Shown here one piece after another: positions 45,176 through 54,331 of a DNA stretch of 64,000 bases (its first letter is position 1; each line of letters starts with the position of its first letter). The DNA lies in the NCBI GenBank assembly GCA_027080725.1, contig JALWRC010000064.1, positions 1 through 64,000 of the forward strand, in the 5' to 3' direction. The DNA comes from Saprospiraceae bacterium. GTDB lineage: Bacteria > Bacteroidota > Bacteroidia > Chitinophagales > Saprospiraceae. Position numbers and translations under genes: made by a program. The notes under the pieces were generated by a model. It saw nothing but the letters and a program-made list of their open reading frames with translations. It was not told the DNA's origin and did not search any database.

Positions 45176-46852
45176 TTAATTTCTCAATTGTTTGGCCCAG
45201 CTGTCTCGCAAGGTCACGGTCCTGTTGAAAACCAAATGCCCGGGAGTGCTATCCGGATCTTTCGTAAAATAACCCATCCTCAAAAATTGGTATCTCTCTT
45301 CTGTCTCAGCGTCGAGAATTGCCGGCTCCGCAATGGCATTTGGGATTACTTTAAGTGAATCCGGATTAATAAACTCCAGGAAATCTTTATCCGGATGTCC
45401 GAGGGGGTTTTCGTCTAAGAATAATCTATCGTAAAGTCTCAGTTCAATCGGAACCCCATGTTTGGCAGATACCCAATGTATTACACCTTTTGCTTTGATT
45501 CCTGAAGTGTCGCTCCCACTGCGACTGTCCGGAAAATAGGTACAGTGTATTTCTGTCACCTTGCCATTGGCATCCATATCGAAATCCTCACACTGAATAA
45601 TAAATCCATTCTTAAGTCTGACCACCCCGCCGGGTTTTAGACGGTGGTACTTCTTAGGGGGATCAACTTCAAAGTCTGCGCGTTCGATGTAAAGCTCTTT
45701 TGTGAAGAGCAGGGTACGTTGACCTGCTTTCTCATCTCTGGGGTTATTATCAGAGGGCATTTGCTCTTCGAGCTCATCCGGGAAGTTGGTGATTACCACC
45801 TTGACCGGATCGGATACGACCATTCTCCTCAACGCCCGGTTATTGAGATCGTCGCGGAGTACGTGTTCGAGGTAGGACAAATCGATGATGTTCTCCCTTT
45901 TGGCGATTCCTACTTTGTAGATAAATCTCCGGATGGCTTCCGGTGTGTAGCCTCTTCTTCGCATTCCGGCGAGGGTGGGCATGCGCGGGTCATCCCAATC
46001 ATTGACATGATTTTGGGTGACGAGCTGCAGGAGTTTCCGCTTACTCATCACGGTGTAATTGAGATTTAGGCGAGCAAATTCTATTTGTCGCGATGGGAAA
46101 ATCTCCAGTTCCTGAATGAACCAATCGTAAAGAGGGCGATGATTCTCAAACTCCAATGTGCAAAGCGAGTGTGTGATTTTCTCTATCGAGTCAGACTGTC
46201 CGTGAGCAAAATCATACGTGGGGTAAATCACCCATTGGTCTCCTGTGCGGTGATGGGGAGTTTTTTTGATACGATACATGACCGGGTCGCGCATATGCAT
46301 ATTGGGGGAACTCATATCTATTTTTGCACGTAAAACGCACTCTCCTTCGTCAAATTCACCATTTTTCATACGTGTGAAAAGTTCCAAATTCTCCTCTATA
46401 GAACGATTGCGATACGGGCTTTCCACTCCGGGTTTTGTCGGGGTTCCACGCATTTTGGACATCTCTTCGGCAGAGGAGTGATCCACATATGCTTTCCCTT
46501 TTTTGATGAGTTTAACAGCGTATTCAAAAAGGGTAGGGAAGTAGTCTGAAGCATAGTATTCTCTATCCTCCCAGTCATAGCCCAACCAGTGGATGTCTTT
46601 TTTGATGTTTTCTACAAACCGGACATCTTCCACGGCAGGATTGGTGTCATCGAAGCGCAAATTGGTCTTACCACCGTATTTGGCAGCCAGATCAAAATTG
46701 AGAATGATCGCCTTGGAGTGTCCGATGTGGAGAAATCCATTGGGCTCAGGTGGGAACCGGGTGTGAATCCGGCCACCATGCTTGCCGGATGCCATGTCTT
46801 CGAGCACGAATTGCTCAATAAAATGTACGGATTCGTTTTTATTCTCTGTCAT
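45176..46852 (-). CDS. glnS: Glutaminyl-tRNA synthetase
   Basis: This 558-residue class I synthetase charges tRNA-Gln. The HIGH motif reads PPEPNGFLHIGHSKA (about residues 35-49) and the KMSKS motif VMSKRKL. Other signs are TNLRFDDTNPAVED and the C-terminal beta-barrel domains that read the anticodon. The length is typical of bacterial GlnRS. A -7 box lies upstream at 46950-46957. Confidence 0.96.
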   Translation of the reverse strand: MTENKNESVHFIEQFVLEDMASGKHGGRIHTRFPPEPNGFLHIGHSKAIILNFDLAAKYGGKTNLRFDDTNPAVEDVRFVENIKKDIHWLGYDWEDREYYASDYFPTLFEYAVKLIKKGKAYVDHSSAEEMSKMRGTPTKPGVESPYRNRSIEENLELFTRMKNGEFDEGECVLRAKIDMSSPNMHMRDPVMYRIKKTPHHRTGDQWVIYPTYDFAHGQSDSIEKITHSLCTLEFENHRPLYDWFIQELEIFPSRQIEFARLNLNYTVMSKRKLLQLVTQNHVNDWDDPRMPTLAGMRRRGYTPEAIRRFIYKVGIAKRENIIDLSYLEHVLRDDLNNRALRRMVVSDPVKVVITNFPDELEEQMPSDNNPRDEKAGQRTLLFTKELYIERADFEVDPPKKYHRLKPGGVVRLKNGFIIQCEDFDMDANGKVTEIHCTYFPDSRSGSDTSGIKAKGVIHWVSAKHGVPIELRLYDRLFLDENPLGHPDKDFLEFINPDSLKVIPNAIAEPAILDAETEERYQFLRMGYFTKDPDSTPGHLVFNRTVTLRDSWAKQLRN

Positions 46853-46949
46853 AAGTTATATGATTGGTCTTTCCTGTGCTACAATAGGAGTTATGACCTA
46901 TTTTCAGTCTTTAACAACACTCCCGAGACAGGTGTAGCGATTGCCGGGG

Positions 46950-46957
46950 CAAAGATA
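46950..46957 (-). promoter_or_regulatory. -7 box of glnS
   Basis: The minus strand reads TATCTTTG, an exact TAnnTTTG match, 97 bases before the glnS ATG. A clear -33 element was not seen. Confidence 0.5.
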
Positions 46958-47065
46958 CAAAAACTATGATAGGGTATTGTTGGTACTTGGAAGTAGCCGG
47001 CGATTTCATACAAGATTATTAAGCGTATTATGATAGGCCGGAGGAATAAAGTAAAACCGGGAGTC

Positions 47066-47079
47066 AACCATTTCATACC
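47066..47079 (-). repeat. 14-base dispersed motif (one mismatch)
   Basis: The minus strand reads GGTATGAAATGGTT in the glnS-smc divergent gap, 108 bases before smc. Confidence 0.5.
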
Positions 47080-47174
47080 ATATAAATACGCGGCAGAAAG
47101 GAATTCATCTGAGGTGTAAGGTGGCGTCACAAGAATAGTGAATATAAATGTAAGGGCAAAAACGGAGATAAAGT

Positions 47175-47182
47175 TATCTTTG
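47175..47182 (+). promoter_or_regulatory. -7 box of smc, very close to the start codon
   Basis: TATCTTTG ends only 4 bases before the smc ATG. Transcription from it would start at or near the A of the start codon, so the mRNA may be leaderless, unless the true promoter is further upstream. Confidence 0.45.
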
Positions 47183-47186
47183 CGGC

Positions 47187-50100
47187 ATGAGATTAAAAAC
47201 GTTACGACTGAAGGGTTTTAAGAGCTTTGCTGACGAGACACTGCTCAATTTTGACGAGCAGGTGGTGGGCGTCGTAGGCCCGAATGGCTCCGGTAAATCT
47301 AATATTGTAGATGCGATTCGATGGGTCTTGGGGGAGCAGAAGGGAAAAGAATTACGTCTTCAGCATATGGGCGATGTCGTATTTAACGGCACAAAGAAGC
47401 GCAAACCGGCCAAAATGGCCCAAGTGACGATGGAGTTTGATAATGACAAAGGCATCTTGCCCTCTGAGTTCAAATCCGTCAGTATATCGAGAATCTTATA
47501 CAAAAGCGGGGAAAGTGAATATCGATTGAATGATGTGAAATGCCGGTTGAAGGATATTACCAACTTGTTTGTGGATACGGGTATCGGCTCCAATTCGTAT
47601 GCGATTATTGAGCTGGGAATGGTGGATGATATCCTGTCAGACAAGGATCGGGCACGCAGAAAAATGTTTGAACAGGCCGCCGGAATAAGCAAGTATAAGA
47701 AGCGGAAAAGGGAGACGGTATTAAAACTGAAAAGCACTTCAGAAGATTTGGAAAGGGTGGAGGATTTGCTTTTTGAGATAGAGAATAATCTCAAGCAACT
47801 CGAAAAGCAAGCCCGCAAAGCCAAACGATACGTTGATCTAAAGGCTAAATACAAGGACGTAAGCATCCAATTGGCTCTCCTCCAAACACGTACTTACAAA
47901 GAAGAGTACAACGAAATAAAGGGTAAGATTAATGAGTTACAGGTGGCCATCACCGAGCAAGAAGCAAGACTTTCTACAGAAGAAGCTAAGCTGGAAGAGC
48001 GCAAGAGATTGACATTGGACAATGAAAAAGAAGTGTCCGAGGCACAGCGTGTGCTCAATGCGCTAATGGATGAGATCAGGACATTGGAAGGTGAAAAATC
48101 CATGCTCCGCCAACGGATGGACTTCGTTACGCAAAATGCGTCGAGACTGCGCTCCGCCATCGAAAGTATGACCTCCAAAGAACAAGAGCTGACGGATAAG
48201 ATTAACGCGATCGGCAAACGGATCAAACAGGCTACAGTGGAGGCCGAACAGGCAGAGAAAGCCATGCGAGAAGCTGCTGATGCCTTGGATGAGATCAAAC
48301 AAAAATTTCATTCTGCCCAATCTGCACTCGATACCAAGCTACAGGAAAAACAGCAATTGGAAGCCAGGAAGTATGAATTGGAAAAGCAAGAGGCTATTCG
48401 CAAAAATGCTGTTGAGACCTACAAGGCAAACCTGGAGCGATTGAGGTTGGAGATTCAGGACAAGAAAAAGTCGTATGCCTCTTTGCAGCAGGAATGGAAG
48501 GTGGCCTCAAAGGAGAGTAAATCGTTGGAGACGGGGATTAGAGAGATGGAGACCGCGGAAGAAGAGAGAGGGCGAAATATAGAGACTTTGCGAGGAAAGA
48601 TTCTTGCGCTCAATGAAGAGCTGGGGCAAGTGGGACGCCTTATCGACAGCCGTCAGAATGAGTATGATCTCTTGAAAAGCATGGTCGACCAATTGGAGGG
48701 GTTTCCCGAATCCATAAAATATTTGAATAAAAAATGGCCGGTTAAGGCCCCGCTGTTGACGGATGTAATAGATGTGCCTGAGCGTTATAGAAGCGCTATC
48801 GAGCAATACCTCGAGCCTCTATTAAACAATTACATCGTTCGGGATGAAACGGCGGCGATGGAGGCCATTTCGATGCTCTCCGGCACACAGAAAGGAACGG
48901 CAAAGTTTTTTGTCCTTTCGAAGATACCACCAAGGGTACAACTAAAAGCCGAAGAAGGATGGGTGGATGCCTTAAGCGTGGTCGATACGGACGAAATGTA
49001 TTTGCCGTTGTTTCGATATTTGTTGTACGGCGTATTTTTTGTTGAGCAAATTCCGAAAGATTTTCAAGCCGATGATGATGCGGTGATATTGATACAGCCG
49101 GAACGAGGCACAATACGCACGGTCTGCAGTGTGTCAGGAGGTTCTGTGGGGTTGTTCTCCGGGAAAAAAATCGGGCGCAAGAAACAGTTGGAAAAACTCG
49201 AGAAAGAGTTGCGCAAATACAAAAGAAAGGCAGAGGGGCTGACTTCAAAAGTCGAAATCGCCAAGTCCAAACTACAAGCCATGATGTCCAAAGATAGTGG
49301 GCAGCGTCTTAAGGAGTTGCGGCAGGCATTTGCCGAGCAGAATCGAAAAGCCACGCAACTCGGGACCAAACTGGAACATACGCTGACAGAACTCAAACGC
49401 TCAGAAGAACGCGTTGCCGAACTGGAAGAAAAGATCGCTGCAATCGGGGCCCAATCTTCAGGAAATACGGAAGACAAAGACTCCCTTATAGCCAAAATTG
49501 CACAATTGGACAAAGTGATCAACGAGCAAGGTGGAGATGTCAAACAATGGAATGATACCTTGAGTAAAGCAAGCACTTTTTTTAATCAGTGCAATATTGA
49601 GTATTTCAAGAAAAAGAACTTAGTAGAAAACCTGTCGAAAGAGCAGACTTACTTTGCCGAACGGTTACAAGACCTTCAATCATCCGCAGAGGAACAAGAA
49701 GCCCAACTGCAACAGAGTGCCGAAGAATTGGTGCAGTCCAAGGAGAGAATGAAAGCGATCGAAGAAAGTCTTACTCAACAATATGAAAAGCGTATCGAAC
49801 TTCAATCCCAGTTGAAGGCCAAAGAATCCGGCTACTACGAAGTTCGCAATGCTATAATCGATCATGAAAACCTGGTAAAACAGCTGAGAAAACAGGTACA
49901 GGACTTGCATGCCTCTCTCGCTGACTATCGCGAAAAATACAATAATCTGAAGCTCAAATTGACTGCCATCGGAGAGCGGATTAATATCGAATTCGGCTTG
50001 TCCATCGACTACTTGATGAAGACGGAAGTGCCGGATGATTTGGACTTAGAGCTTTTGACGGAGCAAGTCGAAAAGCTCAGACGGAGATTGGATAACTTCG

Positions 50101-50726
50101 GAGAAGTCAATCCTCTGGCCATGCAGGCGTATGACGAAATGAAAGAGCGTTACGACACCATTACGGCTCAAAAGCAAGACATCCTGGACGCCAAGGTGTC
50201 CTTAGAGACGACGATAGAAGAGATTGAGAAAAAAGCCACATTGCTGTTTTTAGATGCGTTTGGAAAGGTCAAAGAACACTTTCAATCGGTGTTTAGAAGC
50301 CTTTTTACAGAGGGAGATGATTGTGATTTGATCTTGGTTGACCCTGAAGACCCGCTAAATTCCGAGATTGAAATTATTGCTAAACCTAAGGGGAAAAGAC
50401 CGAAGACATTGAGTCAACTTTCCGGTGGGGAGAAGACGCTGACAGCGACGGCACTCTTGTTTGCATTGTATCTGTTGAAGCCCGCTCCGTTTTGCATTTT
50501 TGACGAAGTAGATGCTCCTTTGGATGATGCCAATATATTGAAATTCAATAATATCATCAGTGAGTTTTCTAAGCAGTCTCAGTTCATCATCGTTACTCAT
50601 AATAAGATGACCATGGCAGAAGTCGATGTCTTATATGGTGTATTCATGCAGGAAAACGGAGTTTCTGCAGTGAGTGAAGTGGATTTCCGCAAATTGAGCT
50701 ATAGTCCGTTAATTGAAGATGTCTAA
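47187..50726 (+). CDS. smc: Chromosome partition protein SMC
   Basis: The 1179-residue SMC ATPase condenses and helps separate chromosomes. Walker A is GPNGSGKSN (residues 32-40). Two long coiled coils (about 170-500 and 670-1020) flank a hinge (about 515-650, FPESIKYLNKKWPVKAPLLTDV). The C-terminal head has the signature LSGGEKTLTATALLFALYLL and Walker B FCIFDEVDAPLDDAN. Length and order are typical. No scpA or scpB lies beside it. Confidence 0.96.
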   Translation: MRLKTLRLKGFKSFADETLLNFDEQVVGVVGPNGSGKSNIVDAIRWVLGEQKGKELRLQHMGDVVFNGTKKRKPAKMAQVTMEFDNDKGILPSEFKSVSISRILYKSGESEYRLNDVKCRLKDITNLFVDTGIGSNSYAIIELGMVDDILSDKDRARRKMFEQAAGISKYKKRKRETVLKLKSTSEDLERVEDLLFEIENNLKQLEKQARKAKRYVDLKAKYKDVSIQLALLQTRTYKEEYNEIKGKINELQVAITEQEARLSTEEAKLEERKRLTLDNEKEVSEAQRVLNALMDEIRTLEGEKSMLRQRMDFVTQNASRLRSAIESMTSKEQELTDKINAIGKRIKQATVEAEQAEKAMREAADALDEIKQKFHSAQSALDTKLQEKQQLEARKYELEKQEAIRKNAVETYKANLERLRLEIQDKKKSYASLQQEWKVASKESKSLETGIREMETAEEERGRNIETLRGKILALNEELGQVGRLIDSRQNEYDLLKSMVDQLEGFPESIKYLNKKWPVKAPLLTDVIDVPERYRSAIEQYLEPLLNNYIVRDETAAMEAISMLSGTQKGTAKFFVLSKIPPRVQLKAEEGWVDALSVVDTDEMYLPLFRYLLYGVFFVEQIPKDFQADDDAVILIQPERGTIRTVCSVSGGSVGLFSGKKIGRKKQLEKLEKELRKYKRKAEGLTSKVEIAKSKLQAMMSKDSGQRLKELRQAFAEQNRKATQLGTKLEHTLTELKRSEERVAELEEKIAAIGAQSSGNTEDKDSLIAKIAQLDKVINEQGGDVKQWNDTLSKASTFFNQCNIEYFKKKNLVENLSKEQTYFAERLQDLQSSAEEQEAQLQQSAEELVQSKERMKAIEESLTQQYEKRIELQSQLKAKESGYYEVRNAIIDHENLVKQLRKQVQDLHASLADYREKYNNLKLKLTAIGERINIEFGLSIDYLMKTEVPDDLDLELLTEQVEKLRRRLDNFGEVNPLAMQAYDEMKERYDTITAQKQDILDAKVSLETTIEEIEKKATLLFLDAFGKVKEHFQSVFRSLFTEGDDCDLILVDPEDPLNSEIEIIAKPKGKRPKTLSQLSGGEKTLTATALLFALYLLKPAPFCIFDEVDAPLDDANILKFNNIISEFSKQSQFIIVTHNKMTMAEVDVLYGVFMQENGVSAVSEVDFRKLSYSPLIEDV

Positions 50727-50814
50727 GGAGAAGCTGTTTTATCTACTACGAGCCTGCAAGAAAACTGTCAAATTTTATGAAATGAAAGGTTTTGGATGAG
50801 TTTTCCGGCAGGCA

Positions 50815-52671
50815 CTACTTATGAAGAATGGATAGTGTTTTTGTGATGAGCTTCCCATCTTCCATCCGCACTTTCATGATGTAGCATCCATTCGACCAAC
50901 CGGAACTGTTTATACCCAGCGATTTCGATGTGTAAGTTCCCCGGAAAACCAAACGCCCCTCCAAATCGTACACGTTGACTTCGGAGATATTAGTCGAGGA
51001 CGATCGTAAGTGAATAAGATTTGAGGCGGGGTTGGGATGGATAAAAATAGGAAAATCATTTTGGGGCAATGTTCCGGTAGGAGGGTCTGAATGCAGTACC
51101 AGGTGTACTGCCGAAAGCGGAGATATTCTTACCTCGAATGTGTTGGAATCTACCTGAGTGGTCAACGCCTTTAGTATATTGGTGTCTCTGTGACCGAGAA
51201 TATACTTATCCATCCGGCGATACCGGTTGGAGCTGAGGATATGAATCTCCGCTTGGACCGGATGATCATAATCTTTATTGGTGATAATCAGATGCAGAAG
51301 GGTAGAGTCTTGAGATTCTACACTCGAAAATATCGAAGACTTCTCGTAATCGGACGAGTTGGACGCTACATGAATATCCCCGAAAGCGCTCCCTTGGCCA
51401 TCGTAATCTAAGAACATGTTGTATCCGGCGGCTACAAAGCCATCGATGGCCGCCCATTTGGAAGCAAAATACACCCCTTGTTCGGCAAATGTCCCCAAAG
51501 CCTCTATTTGGGCAATCCCGCCGGAGATGTGATTGTTGCCCGCGTAATTGTACTCGGTAATGGCTATTTTGGTGCCGGGGTAATTCTTGTCAATGGAGTG
51601 TTTGAGATGGGGGAGTAACGCTACAGGCGAAAACCACTTACCTATCCAGGAGTCCTCTACATAACTTGAATCCCACAGACTTCGCACGCACTGCATACGA
51701 TTAATGGCGGCAGTTCTTGAAGTATCACCGCTATACACTCCGGGTGGTTCCGGATACCAGTGCACATCCAGAACATCGAGCAGCCTTTGACTCACCTTAC
51801 TGGATTCTTTGCGCATTCCGTCAAGATACGCGCTAATAAACCATGAGTACGTGTCCTTGTACTGATCCCAATCAGGCGCTTCTTGCAATTCGAGGAATGC
51901 TGCAAATCCATACAAGGCCGGACCGAATACCAAAGCATTGGGGTCCATCCGCTTAATGGTCGTAGCCAACTCACTTGAGCGGGTAAGCAGTTCTCCCACG
52001 GTGACTTTATTGGGGTGCAATCTCGGATGAGTGCTTTGCCAAAGAGCGGGTTCGTTATCGAGTTCATATGCTTTGACCCCGGTTTTGGAACTTGCGTCTC
52101 CGAAGTGCTCCATCATAAAATAAATCGACTCATCTGAGTACACTTTGCCGTCGGTAAGGTCCGGTGTTAAAGTCAATCCGGAGGGCTTATTGTTCTTGAT
52201 GACATTCCACCTCGAAGAGGGGGCGGTTTGACCGGGTTCTACCGTACCGCTTTTGTCGGCAGCCACATATCCCGCCATAGGGATGGTCAGAAGAGCATAC
52301 TGATTGTACCGGTTGGCATGGTTTAGGAAAGTGGACCACACGATGGCAGTGCTGTCGTATTGCGCCGGAGGAACATGTAAGTTCCATGGCAAAAAATCGT
52401 CGCTGCTATTGTGCCAATCTTCCCCCGCATTGGAAGCGTTGGTCTCCCAGTTATAGCCGGTCATCCGGTTTCCTCCGAGGCGAATGGCTTTCGCCTTGGT
52501 ATATGGCAGCTCATTTGCCCCGTAAATCAAAGGGCTAATGGGGCGCACATCGGCTTGGGTGTTGACCGTGTAAGTTACTAATACTTGGGCGTTGGCTCCA
52601 AGTGTTAGCAGGTAAAACAGGCAGGATAAATAAATAGAGAGTGATTTTATTAAGGTATGGACTATTTTCAT
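50815..52671 (-). CDS. T9SS-exported GH44-type glycoside hydrolase
   Basis: The 618-residue protein has a signal peptide (to about residue 29). A GH44-like catalytic part follows: RPISPLIYGANELPYTKA at the start, the acid/base Glu207 in YELDNEPALW and the nucleophile Glu373 in ITEYNYAG. GH44 enzymes are endoglucanases or xyloglucanases. The end (about 535-618, IFIHPNPASNLIHL, SLGINSSGWSNGCYIMKV) is a T9SS type A sorting domain, so the enzyme goes to the surface or medium. No carbohydrate-binding or SusCD genes are next to it. Confidence 0.87.
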   Translation of the reverse strand: MKIVHTLIKSLSIYLSCLFYLLTLGANAQVLVTYTVNTQADVRPISPLIYGANELPYTKAKAIRLGGNRMTGYNWETNASNAGEDWHNSSDDFLPWNLHVPPAQYDSTAIVWSTFLNHANRYNQYALLTIPMAGYVAADKSGTVEPGQTAPSSRWNVIKNNKPSGLTLTPDLTDGKVYSDESIYFMMEHFGDASSKTGVKAYELDNEPALWQSTHPRLHPNKVTVGELLTRSSELATTIKRMDPNALVFGPALYGFAAFLELQEAPDWDQYKDTYSWFISAYLDGMRKESSKVSQRLLDVLDVHWYPEPPGVYSGDTSRTAAINRMQCVRSLWDSSYVEDSWIGKWFSPVALLPHLKHSIDKNYPGTKIAITEYNYAGNNHISGGIAQIEALGTFAEQGVYFASKWAAIDGFVAAGYNMFLDYDGQGSAFGDIHVASNSSDYEKSSIFSSVESQDSTLLHLIITNKDYDHPVQAEIHILSSNRYRRMDKYILGHRDTNILKALTTQVDSNTFEVRISPLSAVHLVLHSDPPTGTLPQNDFPIFIHPNPASNLIHLRSSSTNISEVNVYDLEGRLVFRGTYTSKSLGINSSGWSNGCYIMKVRMEDGKLITKTLSILHK

Positions 52672-52685
52672 AAGAGCATTTTAGA

Positions 52686-52699
52686 GGTATGAAATGGTA
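52686..52699 (+). repeat. 14-base dispersed motif
   Basis: Exact GGTATGAAATGGTA, 15 bases upstream of the GH44 gene start. A second, one-mismatch copy is at 52751-52764, only 51 bases away. Confidence 0.6.
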
Positions 52700-52750
52700 G
52701 AATACCGGGGACCACAATCAGATTATAGCGAGCTGCGATAGAAATATGCA

Positions 52751-52764
52751 GGCATGAAATGGTA
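52751..52764 (+). repeat. 14-base dispersed motif (one mismatch)
   Basis: GGCATGAAATGGTA on the plus strand, the second of a pair upstream of the GH44 gene. Confidence 0.5.
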
Positions 52765-52959
52765 GAGATTCGTGCTCAGTCATAAAAGATGTAACCTGTC
52801 AATAGGCGAACACCAACAACTCCAAGTCTTAATCTGTTGGTAAAGTTAACAACTTTTATGAATTTCAATTCAAAAAAGTGCTTTTCTGTTACAGATTACA
52901 AGAGTATAAAAGAGTATGTAAGGCGATGGAGAAGTGGGGAGCGAGGAAGGGAGCGAATA

Positions 52960-53595
52960 CTACAATGCAATATACAGACTGGATACAATACGGCCCGGAT
53001 TCTTACTAAACTGATAAGTTTTCCCATCGATTTGCAGGTGGTCCCCATATTTCCCCAAGCCCTGCTCAATACTCAGGTCAAGCCTAATTAGCGCTAGGTC
53101 AATACCTAATCCAAAGGTGACACTCCATGTTAGCTGGTTGAATTGGCTATTGAAGTCCGGATTTTTCCAAAGTTTAGAGATACTCAAGAGCTGAAAATTA
53201 GCGACCGGTCCTGTATGAAATGTGAAGATGCTGCGTTTTATTCCAAATTTGACCGGAACGGTTACTGAATAGAATCTCTCGTGGAAAATCAGAGAGGGAT
53301 TATCGATGTCCTTCAAATCTTTAATCGTATAACTGATGTTGTCCGAGTTGAATACGAGCTGGGGTTGGATAAAAACACTCGCTATTTTCAAGCGGGTAAA
53401 TGCCCCAAGATGCAATCCGTATTTTCCGTTTTGGACCTTTAATAGCAATTCGTCCCCTCTGTCCGAAAGATCCAAATAGAAGTATTTGTCCAAAAAGTAG
53501 GAGGATTGGACTCCGGCAAATACGCCATATGAAATCTGTGAGTTCACCTGGGTGATAAATATAAATGCAAGAAGAATGAACAGAAAATTTTTCAT
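52960..53595 (-). CDS. PorT-family/outer-membrane beta-barrel protein
   Basis: The 211-residue protein has a signal peptide (MKNFLFILLAFIFITQVNSQ). The body alternates short strands with aromatic ends (GVFAGVQSSYFLD, GLHLGAFTRLKIASVFIQPQLVFNS, FYSVTVPVKFGIKRSIFTFHTGPVANF, WSVTFGLGIDLALIRLDLSIEQGLG), as in PorT-like eight-stranded barrels. It ends in strand residues (IVSSLYIAL). The family is broad, and the specific role is unknown. It is divergent from engB. Confidence 0.75.
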   Translation of the reverse strand: MKNFLFILLAFIFITQVNSQISYGVFAGVQSSYFLDKYFYLDLSDRGDELLLKVQNGKYGLHLGAFTRLKIASVFIQPQLVFNSDNISYTIKDLKDIDNPSLIFHERFYSVTVPVKFGIKRSIFTFHTGPVANFQLLSISKLWKNPDFNSQFNQLTWSVTFGLGIDLALIRLDLSIEQGLGKYGDHLQIDGKTYQFSKNPGRIVSSLYIAL

Positions 53596-53711
53596 ATTGT
53601 CTTATTTCAATAGATATAAAAACCATAATCGGATATCTCAAGCAATAGCCTCATAGAATAAAGCTATCCATTTTAAATTAGCAAATACTTTGCCAAAATA
53701 TGTAATGTGTA

Positions 53712-54326
53712 ATGAACGTAAAAACAGCTGATTATATTGGAAGTTTTCCAAAGGAAAGCAGTTGCCCCCAGGTAAACAATCCGGAGTACGCTTTTGTAGG
53801 GCGCTCGAATGTGGGCAAATCGTCTCTTATTAATGCATTGACCGGCAGAAAAAAACTCGCTAAGGTGTCGGCAACTCCCGGAAAAACACAGATGATCAAC
53901 TTTTTCAAGATCAATAATATGTGGCATCTTGTAGATTTACCCGGGTACGGCTATGCCAAGATATCTAAAACCAAACGCAGGCAATGGGAGAGAATGATAG
54001 AGGACTATATGCGTTTTCGGAAGACATTGCAAGTAGCATTTGTATTGATTGACGGCTCGATACCGCCACAGGAAATTGATTTGGAATTTATCAATAAACT
54101 AGGTGAATACCAGGTGCCATTGGCCATTATTTTCACCAAACTTGACAAAGTGAAAGGAAGCAAGAGGAAAAACAGTACCGCAGCTTTCAAAGAAGCCCTT
54201 TTGGAATCTTGGGAGTCGTTACCTGACATGTTTTACACATCGTCAAAGAAAAGAGAAGGAATGGCGGAATTGCAACGATATATTCATGCGTTGAATGAGC
54301 AATACTATGACTTGATAAATCCGTGA
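53712..54326 (+). CDS. engB: Ribosome biogenesis GTPase EngB/YsxC
   Basis: The 204-residue GTPase is needed for assembly of the large ribosomal subunit. Motifs: G1 GRSNVGKSS, G2 with TPGKT, G3 DLPGYG, G4 TKLD. EYAFVGRSNVGKSSLINAL and WHLVDLPGYGYAK are diagnostic. The length is typical. It converges with the glycosyltransferase with a 5-base gap. Confidence 0.95.
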   Translation: MNVKTADYIGSFPKESSCPQVNNPEYAFVGRSNVGKSSLINALTGRKKLAKVSATPGKTQMINFFKINNMWHLVDLPGYGYAKISKTKRRQWERMIEDYMRFRKTLQVAFVLIDGSIPPQEIDLEFINKLGEYQVPLAIIFTKLDKVKGSKRKNSTAAFKEALLESWESLPDMFYTSSKKREGMAELQRYIHALNEQYYDLINP

Positions 54327-54331
54327 GGGTG

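Noticed and set aside
52837-53091. 84-residue plus-strand frame antisense to the PorT-like gene
   Set aside because: It overlaps the end of a gene with a clear signal peptide and barrel pattern, and it has no motif of its own.
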